A stretch of 64,000 bases of DNA from Sorangium cellulosum So ce56 (lineage in GTDB: Bacteria > Myxococcota_A > Polyangia > Polyangiales > Polyangiaceae): contig NC_010162.1 in NCBI RefSeq assembly GCF_000067165.1, forward strand, positions 10,342,501 to 10,406,500, in the 5' to 3' direction. Shown one piece after another: positions 8,594-16,522 of this stretch; position 1 is the first letter of the stretch; the number at the start of each line of letters is the position of its first letter. The translations under genes and the position numbers were made by a program. The notes below the pieces were generated by a model, which was not told where the DNA came from, searched no databases, and worked only from the letters and a program-made list of their open reading frames with translations.

Positions 8594-10526
8594 GTGCGCC
8601 CGCAGGGACGAGGTCGACGCGGCCGAGCTCCTCGTTGGTCGCCGCGATGGCGGCGCGGATCGGCTCGCCGACGCCGTAGCGACGGCTCGCGCCGACCAGC
8701 GCCTGGGCGGCGGCGTCGATGCGATACGGGCCGCCCGGCAGCGCCTCCAGCGCGATCGTGCCCGTCGCGCCGGACTCGACCATCTGGACGACGAGGCCGA
8801 ACGGCTTGATGGATACGATGTAGCCCTCGATCTCCTCGCCGACGCGGGAGGCGAAGAGGCGCGCCACGAGCATGCGGTGCCGCTCCGTCTCGGCCTTGGC
8901 GGCGCTGCGCGCGCGCGCGTTCAGGTGGTGGGCGAGCGACGCGAGCGCCTCGGCCTCGACGCGCTGGTCGCGGCGGCCCTGGAGATAGCGCTTGACCACG
9001 CGGTGCACCGCGAGGTCGGCGTAGCGGCGGATCGGGGACGTGAAGTGCAGGTACAGCGGGGCGCCCAGGCCGAAATGCAGGCCTCCGGCGCCCGTGTACC
9101 GGGCAGGGCCGAGCGCCTTGCCGACCACGGTGCGGATGGCCGGCGCGAGCTCGGAGCCCCTGTACTGCGCCTCGAACGCCGCGAGGCCGAGGGGGCTCAG
9201 GCGCGCGCCGAAGCCGGCCTCGACGCCGAAGTTGTGCGCGAACTGCTCGAGCGCGCGGACGCGCTCCTCGGTCGGCTCGTCATGGACACGAAAGACGCAG
9301 GGGAGCCCGCGCGCCACGAGCCAGCTGGCCACCGCCTCGTTCGCCGCCACCATCAGCCGCTCGATGAGGCGGTGCGCGCCCGTGTCGGAGCGCGGCGAGA
9401 CGGCGGTCGGCTCGCGCGTCTCGGCGTCCAGCGTCACGTACGCCTCCTCGCGATCGAGCTCGACGCCGCCGCGCGCCGCGCGGACCGTCGACAGCCGCGC
9501 GGCCGCGGTGCGGAGCCAGCGCACGACCGGCCGGGCGGCCTCGGGGATGCCGGCGGAGCGGCCCGTCGTCAGGAACTCCTCGACGGCGTCGTACGAGAGG
9601 CGGGCGTGCGAGCGGATCACGCTCTCGTGCAGGTCGATCGACGTGATGCCCCCCTCGGGGTCGATGCGCAGCTCGACCGTGACCGCGAGCCGATCGACCC
9701 CCGGCAGCAGGCTCGCCGCCTCGCTGGAGATCGCGTCGGGGAGCATCGGGATGACGCGGCCAGCCAGGTAGACGCTCGTGCCCCGGGCGCGGGCCTCGAG
9801 ATCGAGCGGCGAGCCCTCGGGGACGAACGCGTCCACGTCGGCGATCGAGACGAGGACGCGGAGCGCCCCGTCGGGCCCGGCCGGCAGCACGGAGACGGCG
9901 TCGTCGATGTCCGTGGTGACGGGCGCGTCGATCGTGACGGTGATGACGTCGCGCAGGTCGCGGCGGCCGCGCGCGAGCTCGCGCTCGACCGACACCGCCG
10001 CCACCGCCGCGCGCGACGCCTCGAGGACCTCGCCCGAGAACACGGCGCGCACGCCGTTGCGGGCGAGGCACCGCTCGATGCCGAGGTCGGCGCCCGACGC
10101 GACGACGCGCGCCGGGACGACCGCCGCGCCCTCGATGGTGGCGACCACCGCGGCGCCCTCGGGGAGGTCGTCGGCGCTGCCCGGCTTGAACGGCCAGTCC
10201 GTGTTGGAGACGAGGCGATCGACCCGGAGGTGCGGCCGCTTCGCGTGCGATACGACCGTCCCGAAGAGCTCGGAGCGATCACGCTGGACGAGGGCGAGCT
10301 GCGACGCGCTGAAGCGACCCGGCTCCGCCTCGACGACCACCGCGTCGACGACGTCGCCGTCGAGGAACGGGTTCAGATCGGGCGGCGCGATGAAGGCGGT
10401 CGCCGAGCCGAGGGCAGCCCAGCCCGGCCTGCCCGGCCCCCCCGCCTTCTCCGGAGAGGCCTCGATGTTCAGGAACCCGAAGCCACGGGGGTTGACCGAG
10501 ATGCGTCCACGAACGGGTGCGTGCAT
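8580..10526 (-). CDS. rnr: Exoribonuclease R (RNB-family 3'-5' exonuclease)
   Basis: 648 residues from an ATG at 10526; the longer frame only adds a TTG-started leader. The order is an N-terminal OB/cold-shock-like part (residues 1-150, RISVNPRGFGFLN), the RNB catalytic domain (about 200-520) with DAPVTTDIDDAVSV carrying the metal-binding aspartates, then HFTSPIRRYADLAVHR, and a C-terminal S1 domain (GYIVSIKPFGLVVQM). These enzymes degrade structured RNA from the 3' end. It is shorter than E. coli RNase R (about 810 residues) and lacks the long basic C-tail, so helicase-like activity may differ. It converges on the propeller lipoprotein and diverges from the FHA gene. Confidence 0.93.
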   Translation of the reverse strand: MHAPVRGRISVNPRGFGFLNIEASPEKAGGPGRPGWAALGSATAFIAPPDLNPFLDGDVVDAVVVEAEPGRFSASQLALVQRDRSELFGTVVSHAKRPHLRVDRLVSNTDWPFKPGSADDLPEGAAVVATIEGAAVVPARVVASGADLGIERCLARNGVRAVFSGEVLEASRAAVAAVSVERELARGRRDLRDVITVTIDAPVTTDIDDAVSVLPAGPDGALRVLVSIADVDAFVPEGSPLDLEARARGTSVYLAGRVIPMLPDAISSEAASLLPGVDRLAVTVELRIDPEGGITSIDLHESVIRSHARLSYDAVEEFLTTGRSAGIPEAARPVVRWLRTAAARLSTVRAARGGVELDREEAYVTLDAETREPTAVSPRSDTGAHRLIERLMVAANEAVASWLVARGLPCVFRVHDEPTEERVRALEQFAHNFGVEAGFGARLSPLGLAAFEAQYRGSELAPAIRTVVGKALGPARYTGAGGLHFGLGAPLYLHFTSPIRRYADLAVHRVVKRYLQGRRDQRVEAEALASLAHHLNARARSAAKAETERHRMLVARLFASRVGEEIEGYIVSIKPFGLVVQMVESGATGTIALEALPGGPYRIDAAAQALVGASRRYGVGEPIRAAIAATNEELGRVDLVPAGARGAP

Positions 10527-10825
10527 AGGCGCGGAAGGTACGCCAGATCCCGGCGCTTTCGAGCACAAGCTGCCCGTTGAGCTCGCATCGACGCCAGAGA
10601 ATTACTGCAACACGGTAAACAAGCAGCGCGTGACGTCGCGGCATCGCGCGCTGCATGCCGAGATGCGCTCGGGGGGCCCGGGGTGCCTCGCGCTGCGCCG
10701 CGATGACGTGCGGGCGGCATCGCGGTTCCACGTGCGCCGGGGACCCCGTGCGTGGGCGGGACGCGACGGCAAAAGTGCCTCCCTGGACGGTTCGCGGCGC
10801 CGGATCGGCTTATACTCGACGCATC
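10527..10825. other. Divergent promoter region between rnr and FHA gene
   Basis: About 300 bp without a supported gene. It must hold promoters for rnr (minus) and the FHA gene (plus). TATACT at 10811-10816 is a good match to a -10 hexamer on the plus strand, but it sits only 9 bp before the GTG start at 10826 and no matching -35 box is evident. If it is used, translation would be nearly leaderless or start at the ATG at 10865. A moderately AT-richer stretch lies at about 10595-10625. Confidence 0.35.
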
Positions 10826-11356
10826 GTGGAAGACTCAGGGGACATCATCGAGCTAGCGCGTGTGATGCCTCGGGACCGCTTCGTCCGCCAGGTGACGAAC
10901 CTGCTCCTCGTGGTGTCCGAGGCTGGTCCGGACAACCAGCAGATCGCGTTCCGGACGGTCGCCGCGTCGCCGGCGGCGCACCGGAAACCGCCGCCTCCGC
11001 CCGGCCCAGCGAGCGAGGTGTTCCAGCTCGTCAAGGCGAAGGGCAATCCCTATCTCGACCAGATCTCGGTGGGCCGCACGCGCAATTGCGACGTGGTGCT
11101 GCGCCACCCCTCGGTGTCCAAGCTGCACGCGCACTTCCGGCGGAATGAGCAGGGGCAGCTCGTGCTCATCGACAACGGCTCGCAGAACGGGACCCGCGTG
11201 AACGGCAAGCTGCTCTCCGAGAGCGAGCCTCAGGAGGTCTCGGTGGGCGACGTGATCCAGTTCGGCCGGCTCACGACGTCGCTGCTCGACGCGGCGGCCC
11301 TCTTCGACCTCGTGCGCGAGCAGGCGCGCCTCGCGAGGGACCAGGCGAACCGGTGA
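10826..11356 (+). CDS. FHA-domain protein
   Basis: 176 residues from a GTG at 10826 (alternative ATG at 10865). Residues about 70-150 form a forkhead-associated phosphothreonine-binding domain: ISVGRTRNCDVVL, HPSVSKLHAHF, then IDNGSQNGTRVNGK and GDVIQFG. All the usual phosphopeptide contacts (Gly-Arg, Ser-x-x-His, Asn-Gly) are present. Such proteins bind kinase-phosphorylated partners, and the window has several Ser/Thr kinases that could supply them, though none is in the same operon. The N-terminal about 65 residues are unassigned. Confidence 0.92.
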   Translation: MEDSGDIIELARVMPRDRFVRQVTNLLLVVSEAGPDNQQIAFRTVAASPAAHRKPPPPPGPASEVFQLVKAKGNPYLDQISVGRTRNCDVVLRHPSVSKLHAHFRRNEQGQLVLIDNGSQNGTRVNGKLLSESEPQEVSVGDVIQFGRLTTSLLDAAALFDLVREQARLARDQANR

Positions 11357-11377
11357 GCGCCGCGCGCGGCGGCGCTC
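11355..11377. terminator. Perfect 9-bp hairpin in convergent gap
   Basis: GAGCGCCGC / GCGGCGCTC with a 5-nt loop, spanning exactly from the FHA stop codon to the stop codon of the opposite PEGA gene. There is no T-tract. The symmetry and its fit between two converging stops suggest a bidirectional end signal. Confidence 0.5.
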
Positions 11378-13232
11378 AGAACCGGTATCCCGCGGAGACG
11401 TTCGGAAAGAACATCGTGAACGTGCCGTGGGCGAGCTCCTCGAACACGACCTTCTTGCCCGGCGCGCAGTCGACCGTGGGGTGCGCCTCGTCGCACTCGG
11501 CCCCGACCACGTAGGTGTTGCCCGTCTCGAGCGGCGGGCCGTCGACGAGGAAGAAACCGACGCCGAGGCCCGCGCTGGCGCTGAAGCGCCCGAGCTTCAG
11601 CCGGAGCCTCAGCTCGGGCATCGCGAACGGGGCGGCGGCGCGGACGGCCCTGCCCGCGTTCTGCACGGCCACGCTGACGGTCCTCTCCGCGTCGGACGCC
11701 GTGCCGGTCACCTCGTCGCTCATCTCGGCCAGCACCACGCCGAGCCCGAGCGCGCCGCCGACGTCGAGCCATGACGACAGCCCGTAATGATAGCTGCCGC
11801 CGACGATCACCGTCACGCCGGCCATGCCGATGTCGTCGTGGAAGCTGTAGCGGATGGGGAGCCTCTCGTCGCCCCCGCGCGGAGCGGCGTACGTCGCGTC
11901 GAGCGAGCGATCGAGCGTCGTGTGGAGGCTCAGGTACCCGGCCGTGAGCTCGATGGCGGCGCCGATCGGGAACTCGTAGCTGCCGCGCACGCCGGCCAGG
12001 ACGCCGGACGGGCGCGAGACGCCCGAGCAGCTGTAGCTGCCGCAGCTCCGCTCGGCGTCGCTCTCGAGCGACGACGCGAAGGCATAGCCGCCGGTCGCCT
12101 CCAGCCGGAACACGCCGACCCTCCGACCCCAGCGCGGGTGCGCGTCGTCGATGGCGAGCGGCAGGACGATGTCGCCCCTCGTCGTCTTGTCGACGGTCGC
12201 GCGCAGCGTGCGCGCGAAGTAGCCCGGCTCGTGCGCCTCGAAGGTGTGGCGCCCGAGCGGCAGCGCCCCGCGCCACTGCCCCTTGCCGACCGGGACGCCG
12301 TTGATGGTCAGATCCGCGCTCAGCGGCTGGGCGACGACGCGGACCTCCTCGCCGAGCGGCCCCGCCTCGACCGTGGCGACGGCGAGCTGCCCCGCGATGA
12401 CGCTCGCCTCGCGGGGCGCAGAGCCGAAATTGCCCTTGCGCACCGAGTAGAAATGCGGGCCAGGCGCGAGCGCGCCCTCCCACGGCAGCTGGCCGATCAG
12501 CGCGCCGTCGATGGTGAGATCGGCGCCGACGAGCCGCTCGTCCTCGACCTTCAGCCGGCCCGTGCTGGCGAGCGGATCGAGCTTCGCGTCCACCGACCTG
12601 GTCTCGGCGACCCCGACGGTCACGATCCGCTCGAACGTGTGCCAGCCGTCCTTGACCACGCGGAGCGTGTGATCCCCGGGGAGCAGCCGGATCGGGCCGG
12701 CGAGGGGGAGCCGGCCGCGCTGCCTCCCGTCGATGAGCACCAGGCCATCGACGTTCGACGAGACGACGACGCTGCCGATCCGCGCTCGCAGCGTGGCGAT
12801 CGCGGACGCGACGCTCCGGCGCTCCGGCTCGCCGAGCTCCGCGCGGAGCTCCGTGAGCAGCGCCTCGTAGAGCTCGAGCGCCTCGTCGTAACGCCCGAGC
12901 TGATCGAGGCAGAACGCGGCGTTGAGGGTGTTGGGCACCGACGCGACGATCTGACGCGACCTCAGGTAGAGCTCGAGCGCGCGCTGGAAGTCGCCGATCT
13001 TGCGCAGCTCGTTCCCTTCCTGAAAGAGCGCCTTGGCCCGGGCGAGCGCCTCGTCCGTCGACGCGGGCGACGCGGGCGACGCGGGCGCCGACGCAGGCGG
13101 CTCGGGCGGCGCGCCCGGGACAGCCGCCGCCGGCGGGGGCTGCGCGCGGACCGGAGGCGCAGGCGCCGCGCTCGCCACGGCGAGCGCGCACGCCGACAGG
13201 CAGCGCCGCAGGGCGCGACGGGCGCGCGGCAT
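11376..13232 (-). CDS. Secreted TPR/PEGA-domain protein with C-terminal beta-barrel-like region
   Basis: 618 residues from the ATG at 13232; GTG codons at 13241 and 13244 are alternatives. There is a signal peptide to about residue 30, an Ala/Pro-rich linker, then TPR-like helices (about 55-140, RALELYLRSRQIVASVPNT). Next come about three PEGA repeats of the form V-L-I-D-G-x-x-x-G-x-L-P and G-x-H-T-x-x-V (140-360). The C-terminal half (about 380-618) alternates Gly-rich beta strands and ends SAGYRF, a terminal Phe typical of outer-membrane barrels. The start region overlaps or abuts the stop codon of the upstream kinase gene, implying translational coupling and a shared pathway. Confidence 0.8.
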   Translation of the reverse strand: MPRARRALRRCLSACALAVASAAPAPPVRAQPPPAAAVPGAPPEPPASAPASPASPASTDEALARAKALFQEGNELRKIGDFQRALELYLRSRQIVASVPNTLNAAFCLDQLGRYDEALELYEALLTELRAELGEPERRSVASAIATLRARIGSVVVSSNVDGLVLIDGRQRGRLPLAGPIRLLPGDHTLRVVKDGWHTFERIVTVGVAETRSVDAKLDPLASTGRLKVEDERLVGADLTIDGALIGQLPWEGALAPGPHFYSVRKGNFGSAPREASVIAGQLAVATVEAGPLGEEVRVVAQPLSADLTINGVPVGKGQWRGALPLGRHTFEAHEPGYFARTLRATVDKTTRGDIVLPLAIDDAHPRWGRRVGVFRLEATGGYAFASSLESDAERSCGSYSCSGVSRPSGVLAGVRGSYEFPIGAAIELTAGYLSLHTTLDRSLDATYAAPRGGDERLPIRYSFHDDIGMAGVTVIVGGSYHYGLSSWLDVGGALGLGVVLAEMSDEVTGTASDAERTVSVAVQNAGRAVRAAAPFAMPELRLRLKLGRFSASAGLGVGFFLVDGPPLETGNTYVVGAECDEAHPTVDCAPGKKVVFEELAHGTFTMFFPNVSAGYRF

Positions 13233-13237
13233 CGGTC

Positions 13238-16066
13238 TCACCACCGGTCGACCGGCACCACCGCGGTCGGAGCCACCGGAGCCACGGGCGCCCCCGTGGC
13301 GGCGGGCGCGGCAGGCTCGGCCACGGGAAGAGCGCCGCGCGGGGCGCGGCTCTTCCTGTCACGACGCGGGGCAGGCTCGGAGGCCGCGACCGACGCAGAG
13401 GCCGGCGCGGGCGGCTGGAGATCGATGCGATCGGGGCGGATCGTGCCGTCGCTCAGCAGGAACACCGTCTCCTTCGTGGTCGCGCCGCCGCGGGTCACCT
13501 CGATCTCGAACGTGTCGCCGGCCTTGCCCGTGAGGTCGAGCTTGCCGTCGCTCACCGGACGCGCCGCGCCGTTGACCCGCACCGTCGCCTCCTTCGGGAG
13601 CGTCACGACGGCGGTGAAGGACGCAGGCGCAGGTGCAGGTGCGGGCGCGGGCGCGACGGGCAGCGCGGGCTCGCTCGGCGCTGCGGGCGACGCGAGCGGC
13701 TCGTTGCCCGTCGAGGCGCGCAGCGCGAGACCGCCGCCGATCGCGGCGAGGGCGACCACCGTGACCGCCGCCCCGACGAAGCGCCGCCGTGCCGCGCCGG
13801 AAGGCTCCTTCACCGCGGTGAAGGAGCTGCCGCCGATGGATCGCTCCTCCCCCTCGGCCGATCGCGAGAGCCTGGACTCGCGCAGCGCGGAGATCGGGGT
13901 GGCGCCGGCGCGCCGCTCGGGGTCGATGCCGCGCAGCTGATCCAGCGTGACGACGCCGGTGCCGTCCGCGTGCGGCTCGAGCGCGGCGATGAGCTCCTCC
14001 ATGCTCTGCCAGCGCTCCGCGGGATCCCGCAGGAGGCCGCGGTGCACGACGGCCGCGAGCGCCGGGGAGACCCACGGCGCGGCCCCGGAGAGCGGCGGCA
14101 CGCGCTCGGTGCAGATCGCGAGCAGGAGCTCGGCGAGCGAGGCGTCGGGATCCCAGGGGCAGCTCCCGCAGAGCGCCTGGTAGAGCGAGACCGAGAGGCT
14201 CCAGATGTCGGAGCGGTGATCGACGTCCTTCGCCATCTTCGCCTGCTCGGGAGACATGTAGATGGGCGACCCGAGCACGCCGCCGGCGCGCGTGAGCTCG
14301 TGCGAGACGCCATCGCCCGTGCGCTTCGCGATGCCGAAATCGCACACCTTGACCACGATCCTGCGATCGCTCGACGACGGCGGGCGGATGGAGCCGGACG
14401 GGCGCCGCCCCGAGGGCGGCGGGCGGACCGAGCCGGACGAGCGCCGCACCGACGGCGGCCCCGCCGCGAGCGCGCCGCGCTGGGTGGACGGCGGCGCCGA
14501 AGCGAGCGCGCCGCGCCGGGTGGACGGCGGCCCCGAAGCGAGCGCGCCGCGCCGGGTGGACGGCGGCGCGATCGAGGTCGGCGGCCTCTGGGCCGCGCCC
14601 TCGAACGGCGCGTGCAGGAAGAGGTTCGCCGGCTTGATGTCGCGGTGCACGATCCCCTCGGCGTGCGCCGCCGCGAGCCCGCGCGCCGCCTGGATGAACA
14701 CGCGCACGACGGGCTCCGGCTCCAGCGGCCCGCGCATCCTGAGGAGCTTGGCGAGGTCGACGCCGTGCAGGAGCTCCATGATGATGAACGGCGTCGCGAG
14801 CGTGAGATCCGTGCCCAGCTCGAACGTCTTGACCACGTGCGGGCTCTGGATCGCGGTCACCGCGCGCGCCTCGCGGATGAAGCGGCGCACGGCGTGGTCG
14901 TCCTGCCCGACGGCGCTCTTGAAGATGACCTTGGCCGCCACCCGCCGCCCTTCGGGCGACTCCGCCTCGTAGACGGCGCCCATCCCGCCGCGCCCGATCA
15001 GCCGGCGCACCGCGTACCGGCCGCCGAGCTCGCGGCCGACCAGCGGATCAGTCTCGGCGCCGGCGCGCTCGGCGATGGCCTCGCGCAGCTCGGGATCGAG
15101 CGGCCTCAGCATGTCGATGGTGATGCGCTCCTCGCTGCCCGACGCGGCGCGCAGCGCCTCGGCGAACGCCTCGATCGACGGATAGCGCCGGTCCACGTCG
15201 CTGTGCAGCGCGAGCGAGAGCGCTGTCGCGAGGCGCGCCCCGATCCACGGGGCGCGATCCTGGATCGACGGGAACTGCGCAAGATGCGCAAGAGACGATG
15301 CCGGCGCGTCCGCCGCCGTGTCCGCGGGGCCGAGCTCGGCCGTGTCCGCCGTGACGTCGAGCTCGGCCCACGGCGAGGCGCCGCAGAGCATCTCGTAGAG
15401 CGTCGCCGCCAGGCCGAACACGTCACCCCGCACGTCCGCGGTGCGGTCCCGCGGCCCCGACTCGTCGCGCAGAGGACCGGTGCTCCTCGCCGCCTTGCCA
15501 GGGGCGGAGGTGGCCGTGTCACAGCCCTTCGAGAGCCCGAAGCCGAAGACGCGGACGAGGATCTCTCCGCTCGCGAGGTGCTCCAGGAAGATGCGCGGCG
15601 GCCGCACGTCGCGGTAGACGAGGCCCGCGGCGTGCACCGCCGAGAGCCCCGCGGCGGCCTGGAGCGCGATCCGCACGGCGACCTCGGGCGCGAGCGGCCC
15701 CGTCTCGGCGAGCAGGGCGGCGACGTCGGTCCCGTCGAGCAGCGGCATCACGAGGTAGGCGAGATCGCGCTCGAGGTCGTGGCCGGCATCGACGATCGGG
15801 ACGACATGCGCGTTGTCGAGCTTCGCGGTGACGCTCGCCTCGCGGGTGAGCCGTGACAGCGTGTCCTCGGTGACGACCTCGGGCCGCAAGACCTTGAGCG
15901 CGACGCGGCGCCCCGAGGGGCCGCGGGCCTCGAACACGACACCGAAGCCCTGCGCGGAGAGGACGCGGACGATCCGATATCCGCCGGTGAGCGCGCCCCC
16001 CACGAGCGCCGTCGGATCCGCCAGAGGTGCTGTCCGGCCCATGTCCTCAAGCATACGACGGCCCAT
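13238..16066 (-). CDS. Tandem pseudokinase-kinase Ser/Thr protein with TM and outside domain
   Basis: 942 residues from the ATG at 16066 (other ATGs at 16054 and 16042). The first kinase-like domain (about residues 30-310) keeps the VALK lysine but has Y151-R-D-V-R-P-P-R in place of HRDxKxxN and G175-F-G in place of DFG, so it looks inactive. The second domain (about 345-690) is intact: RLIGRGGMGAVYEAE, HRDIKPAN (H474), CDFG (D576) and MSPEQ. About 80 residues of Ser/Pro/Arg-rich repeats (units of about PPSTRRGALAS) are inserted between its HRD and DFG motifs. A TM lies near 790-810 and a Pro/Ala-rich outside tail follows. It is coupled to the PEGA gene downstream. Confidence 0.93.
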   Translation of the reverse strand: MGRRMLEDMGRTAPLADPTALVGGALTGGYRIVRVLSAQGFGVVFEARGPSGRRVALKVLRPEVVTEDTLSRLTREASVTAKLDNAHVVPIVDAGHDLERDLAYLVMPLLDGTDVAALLAETGPLAPEVAVRIALQAAAGLSAVHAAGLVYRDVRPPRIFLEHLASGEILVRVFGFGLSKGCDTATSAPGKAARSTGPLRDESGPRDRTADVRGDVFGLAATLYEMLCGASPWAELDVTADTAELGPADTAADAPASSLAHLAQFPSIQDRAPWIGARLATALSLALHSDVDRRYPSIEAFAEALRAASGSEERITIDMLRPLDPELREAIAERAGAETDPLVGRELGGRYAVRRLIGRGGMGAVYEAESPEGRRVAAKVIFKSAVGQDDHAVRRFIREARAVTAIQSPHVVKTFELGTDLTLATPFIIMELLHGVDLAKLLRMRGPLEPEPVVRVFIQAARGLAAAHAEGIVHRDIKPANLFLHAPFEGAAQRPPTSIAPPSTRRGALASGPPSTRRGALASAPPSTQRGALAAGPPSVRRSSGSVRPPPSGRRPSGSIRPPSSSDRRIVVKVCDFGIAKRTGDGVSHELTRAGGVLGSPIYMSPEQAKMAKDVDHRSDIWSLSVSLYQALCGSCPWDPDASLAELLLAICTERVPPLSGAAPWVSPALAAVVHRGLLRDPAERWQSMEELIAALEPHADGTGVVTLDQLRGIDPERRAGATPISALRESRLSRSAEGEERSIGGSSFTAVKEPSGAARRRFVGAAVTVVALAAIGGGLALRASTGNEPLASPAAPSEPALPVAPAPAPAPAPASFTAVVTLPKEATVRVNGAARPVSDGKLDLTGKAGDTFEIEVTRGGATTKETVFLLSDGTIRPDRIDLQPPAPASASVAASEPAPRRDRKSRAPRGALPVAEPAAPAATGAPVAPVAPTAVVPVDRW
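14466..14573 (-). repeat. 36-bp coding repeats in the kinase insertion
   Basis: About three near-identical 36-bp units (core GAGCGCGCCGCG followed by GGGTGGACGGCGGC) encode the Arg-Gly-Ala-Leu-Ala-Ser / Pro-Pro-Ser-Thr-Arg repeats inserted between the HRD and DFG motifs of the second kinase domain. Degenerate copies continue to about 14380. Boundaries are approximate. Confidence 0.75.
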
Positions 16067-16522
16067 CGCGCCCCACAAAGCATGAGTGTCACGCGACCTC
16101 GGAGGCGCGCTGCGCGCGGGCGCCGCACGGACGCGGAGCGCCGGCCACGCACCTACAACGACGCCACGCCCGCCGCACCGCGGCGCGCCCGCCGAATGTA
16201 GGCGCGACAACCGCAGATAACGCGATGAACGGACCGCCGTATACGCAAGAGCACGCGGGGATACGCGAGGACACGCAAGAGCACGCGGGGATACGCGAGG
16301 ACACGCAAGAGCACGCGGGGACACGCATGGATACGCAAGGACACGTAGTAAGCCCTTTGAATCATGGAATATTTGTCTAATTTGCCTTGCCGATCGAAAG
16401 CTCACGACGTTAGATTCCCATCATCCCATTCACCGCCGCTCGGTCAGGATCTGGGCAGGACTGGTTGATCTCAAGCGCGCACCCCGATGTGCGCCTCCCC
16501 CGCCGGGGGACCTGGAGGCACC
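16067..16522. other. Divergent intergenic region, kinase / peroxidase
   Basis: 456 bp separating two divergent genes. Its main content is the 10-bp-periodic tandem repeat at 16241-16350, annotated separately, followed by an AT-richer stretch at about 16350-16415 (relative to the genome) where the peroxidase promoter probably lies. GGAGG at 16514-16518 is the ribosome-binding site of the peroxidase gene. No supported coding region: frames through the repeat are low-complexity Cys/Ser/Arg. Confidence 0.6.
16241..16350. repeat. 10-bp periodic tandem repeat nested in 30-bp units
   Basis: Eleven consecutive 10-mers of consensus RYACGCRRGG, arranged as a higher-order 30-bp unit (ATACGCAAGA GCACGCGGGG ATACGCGAGG) repeated about 3.5 times; the final unit is degenerate. 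The 10-bp step is close to one helical turn, so any bound protein would meet the same DNA face at every unit. Confidence 0.92.

Noticed and set aside
16241..16350. CRISPR array
   Set aside because: The 30-bp units are directly adjacent with no spacers and have an internal 10-bp period; it is a simple tandem repeat.
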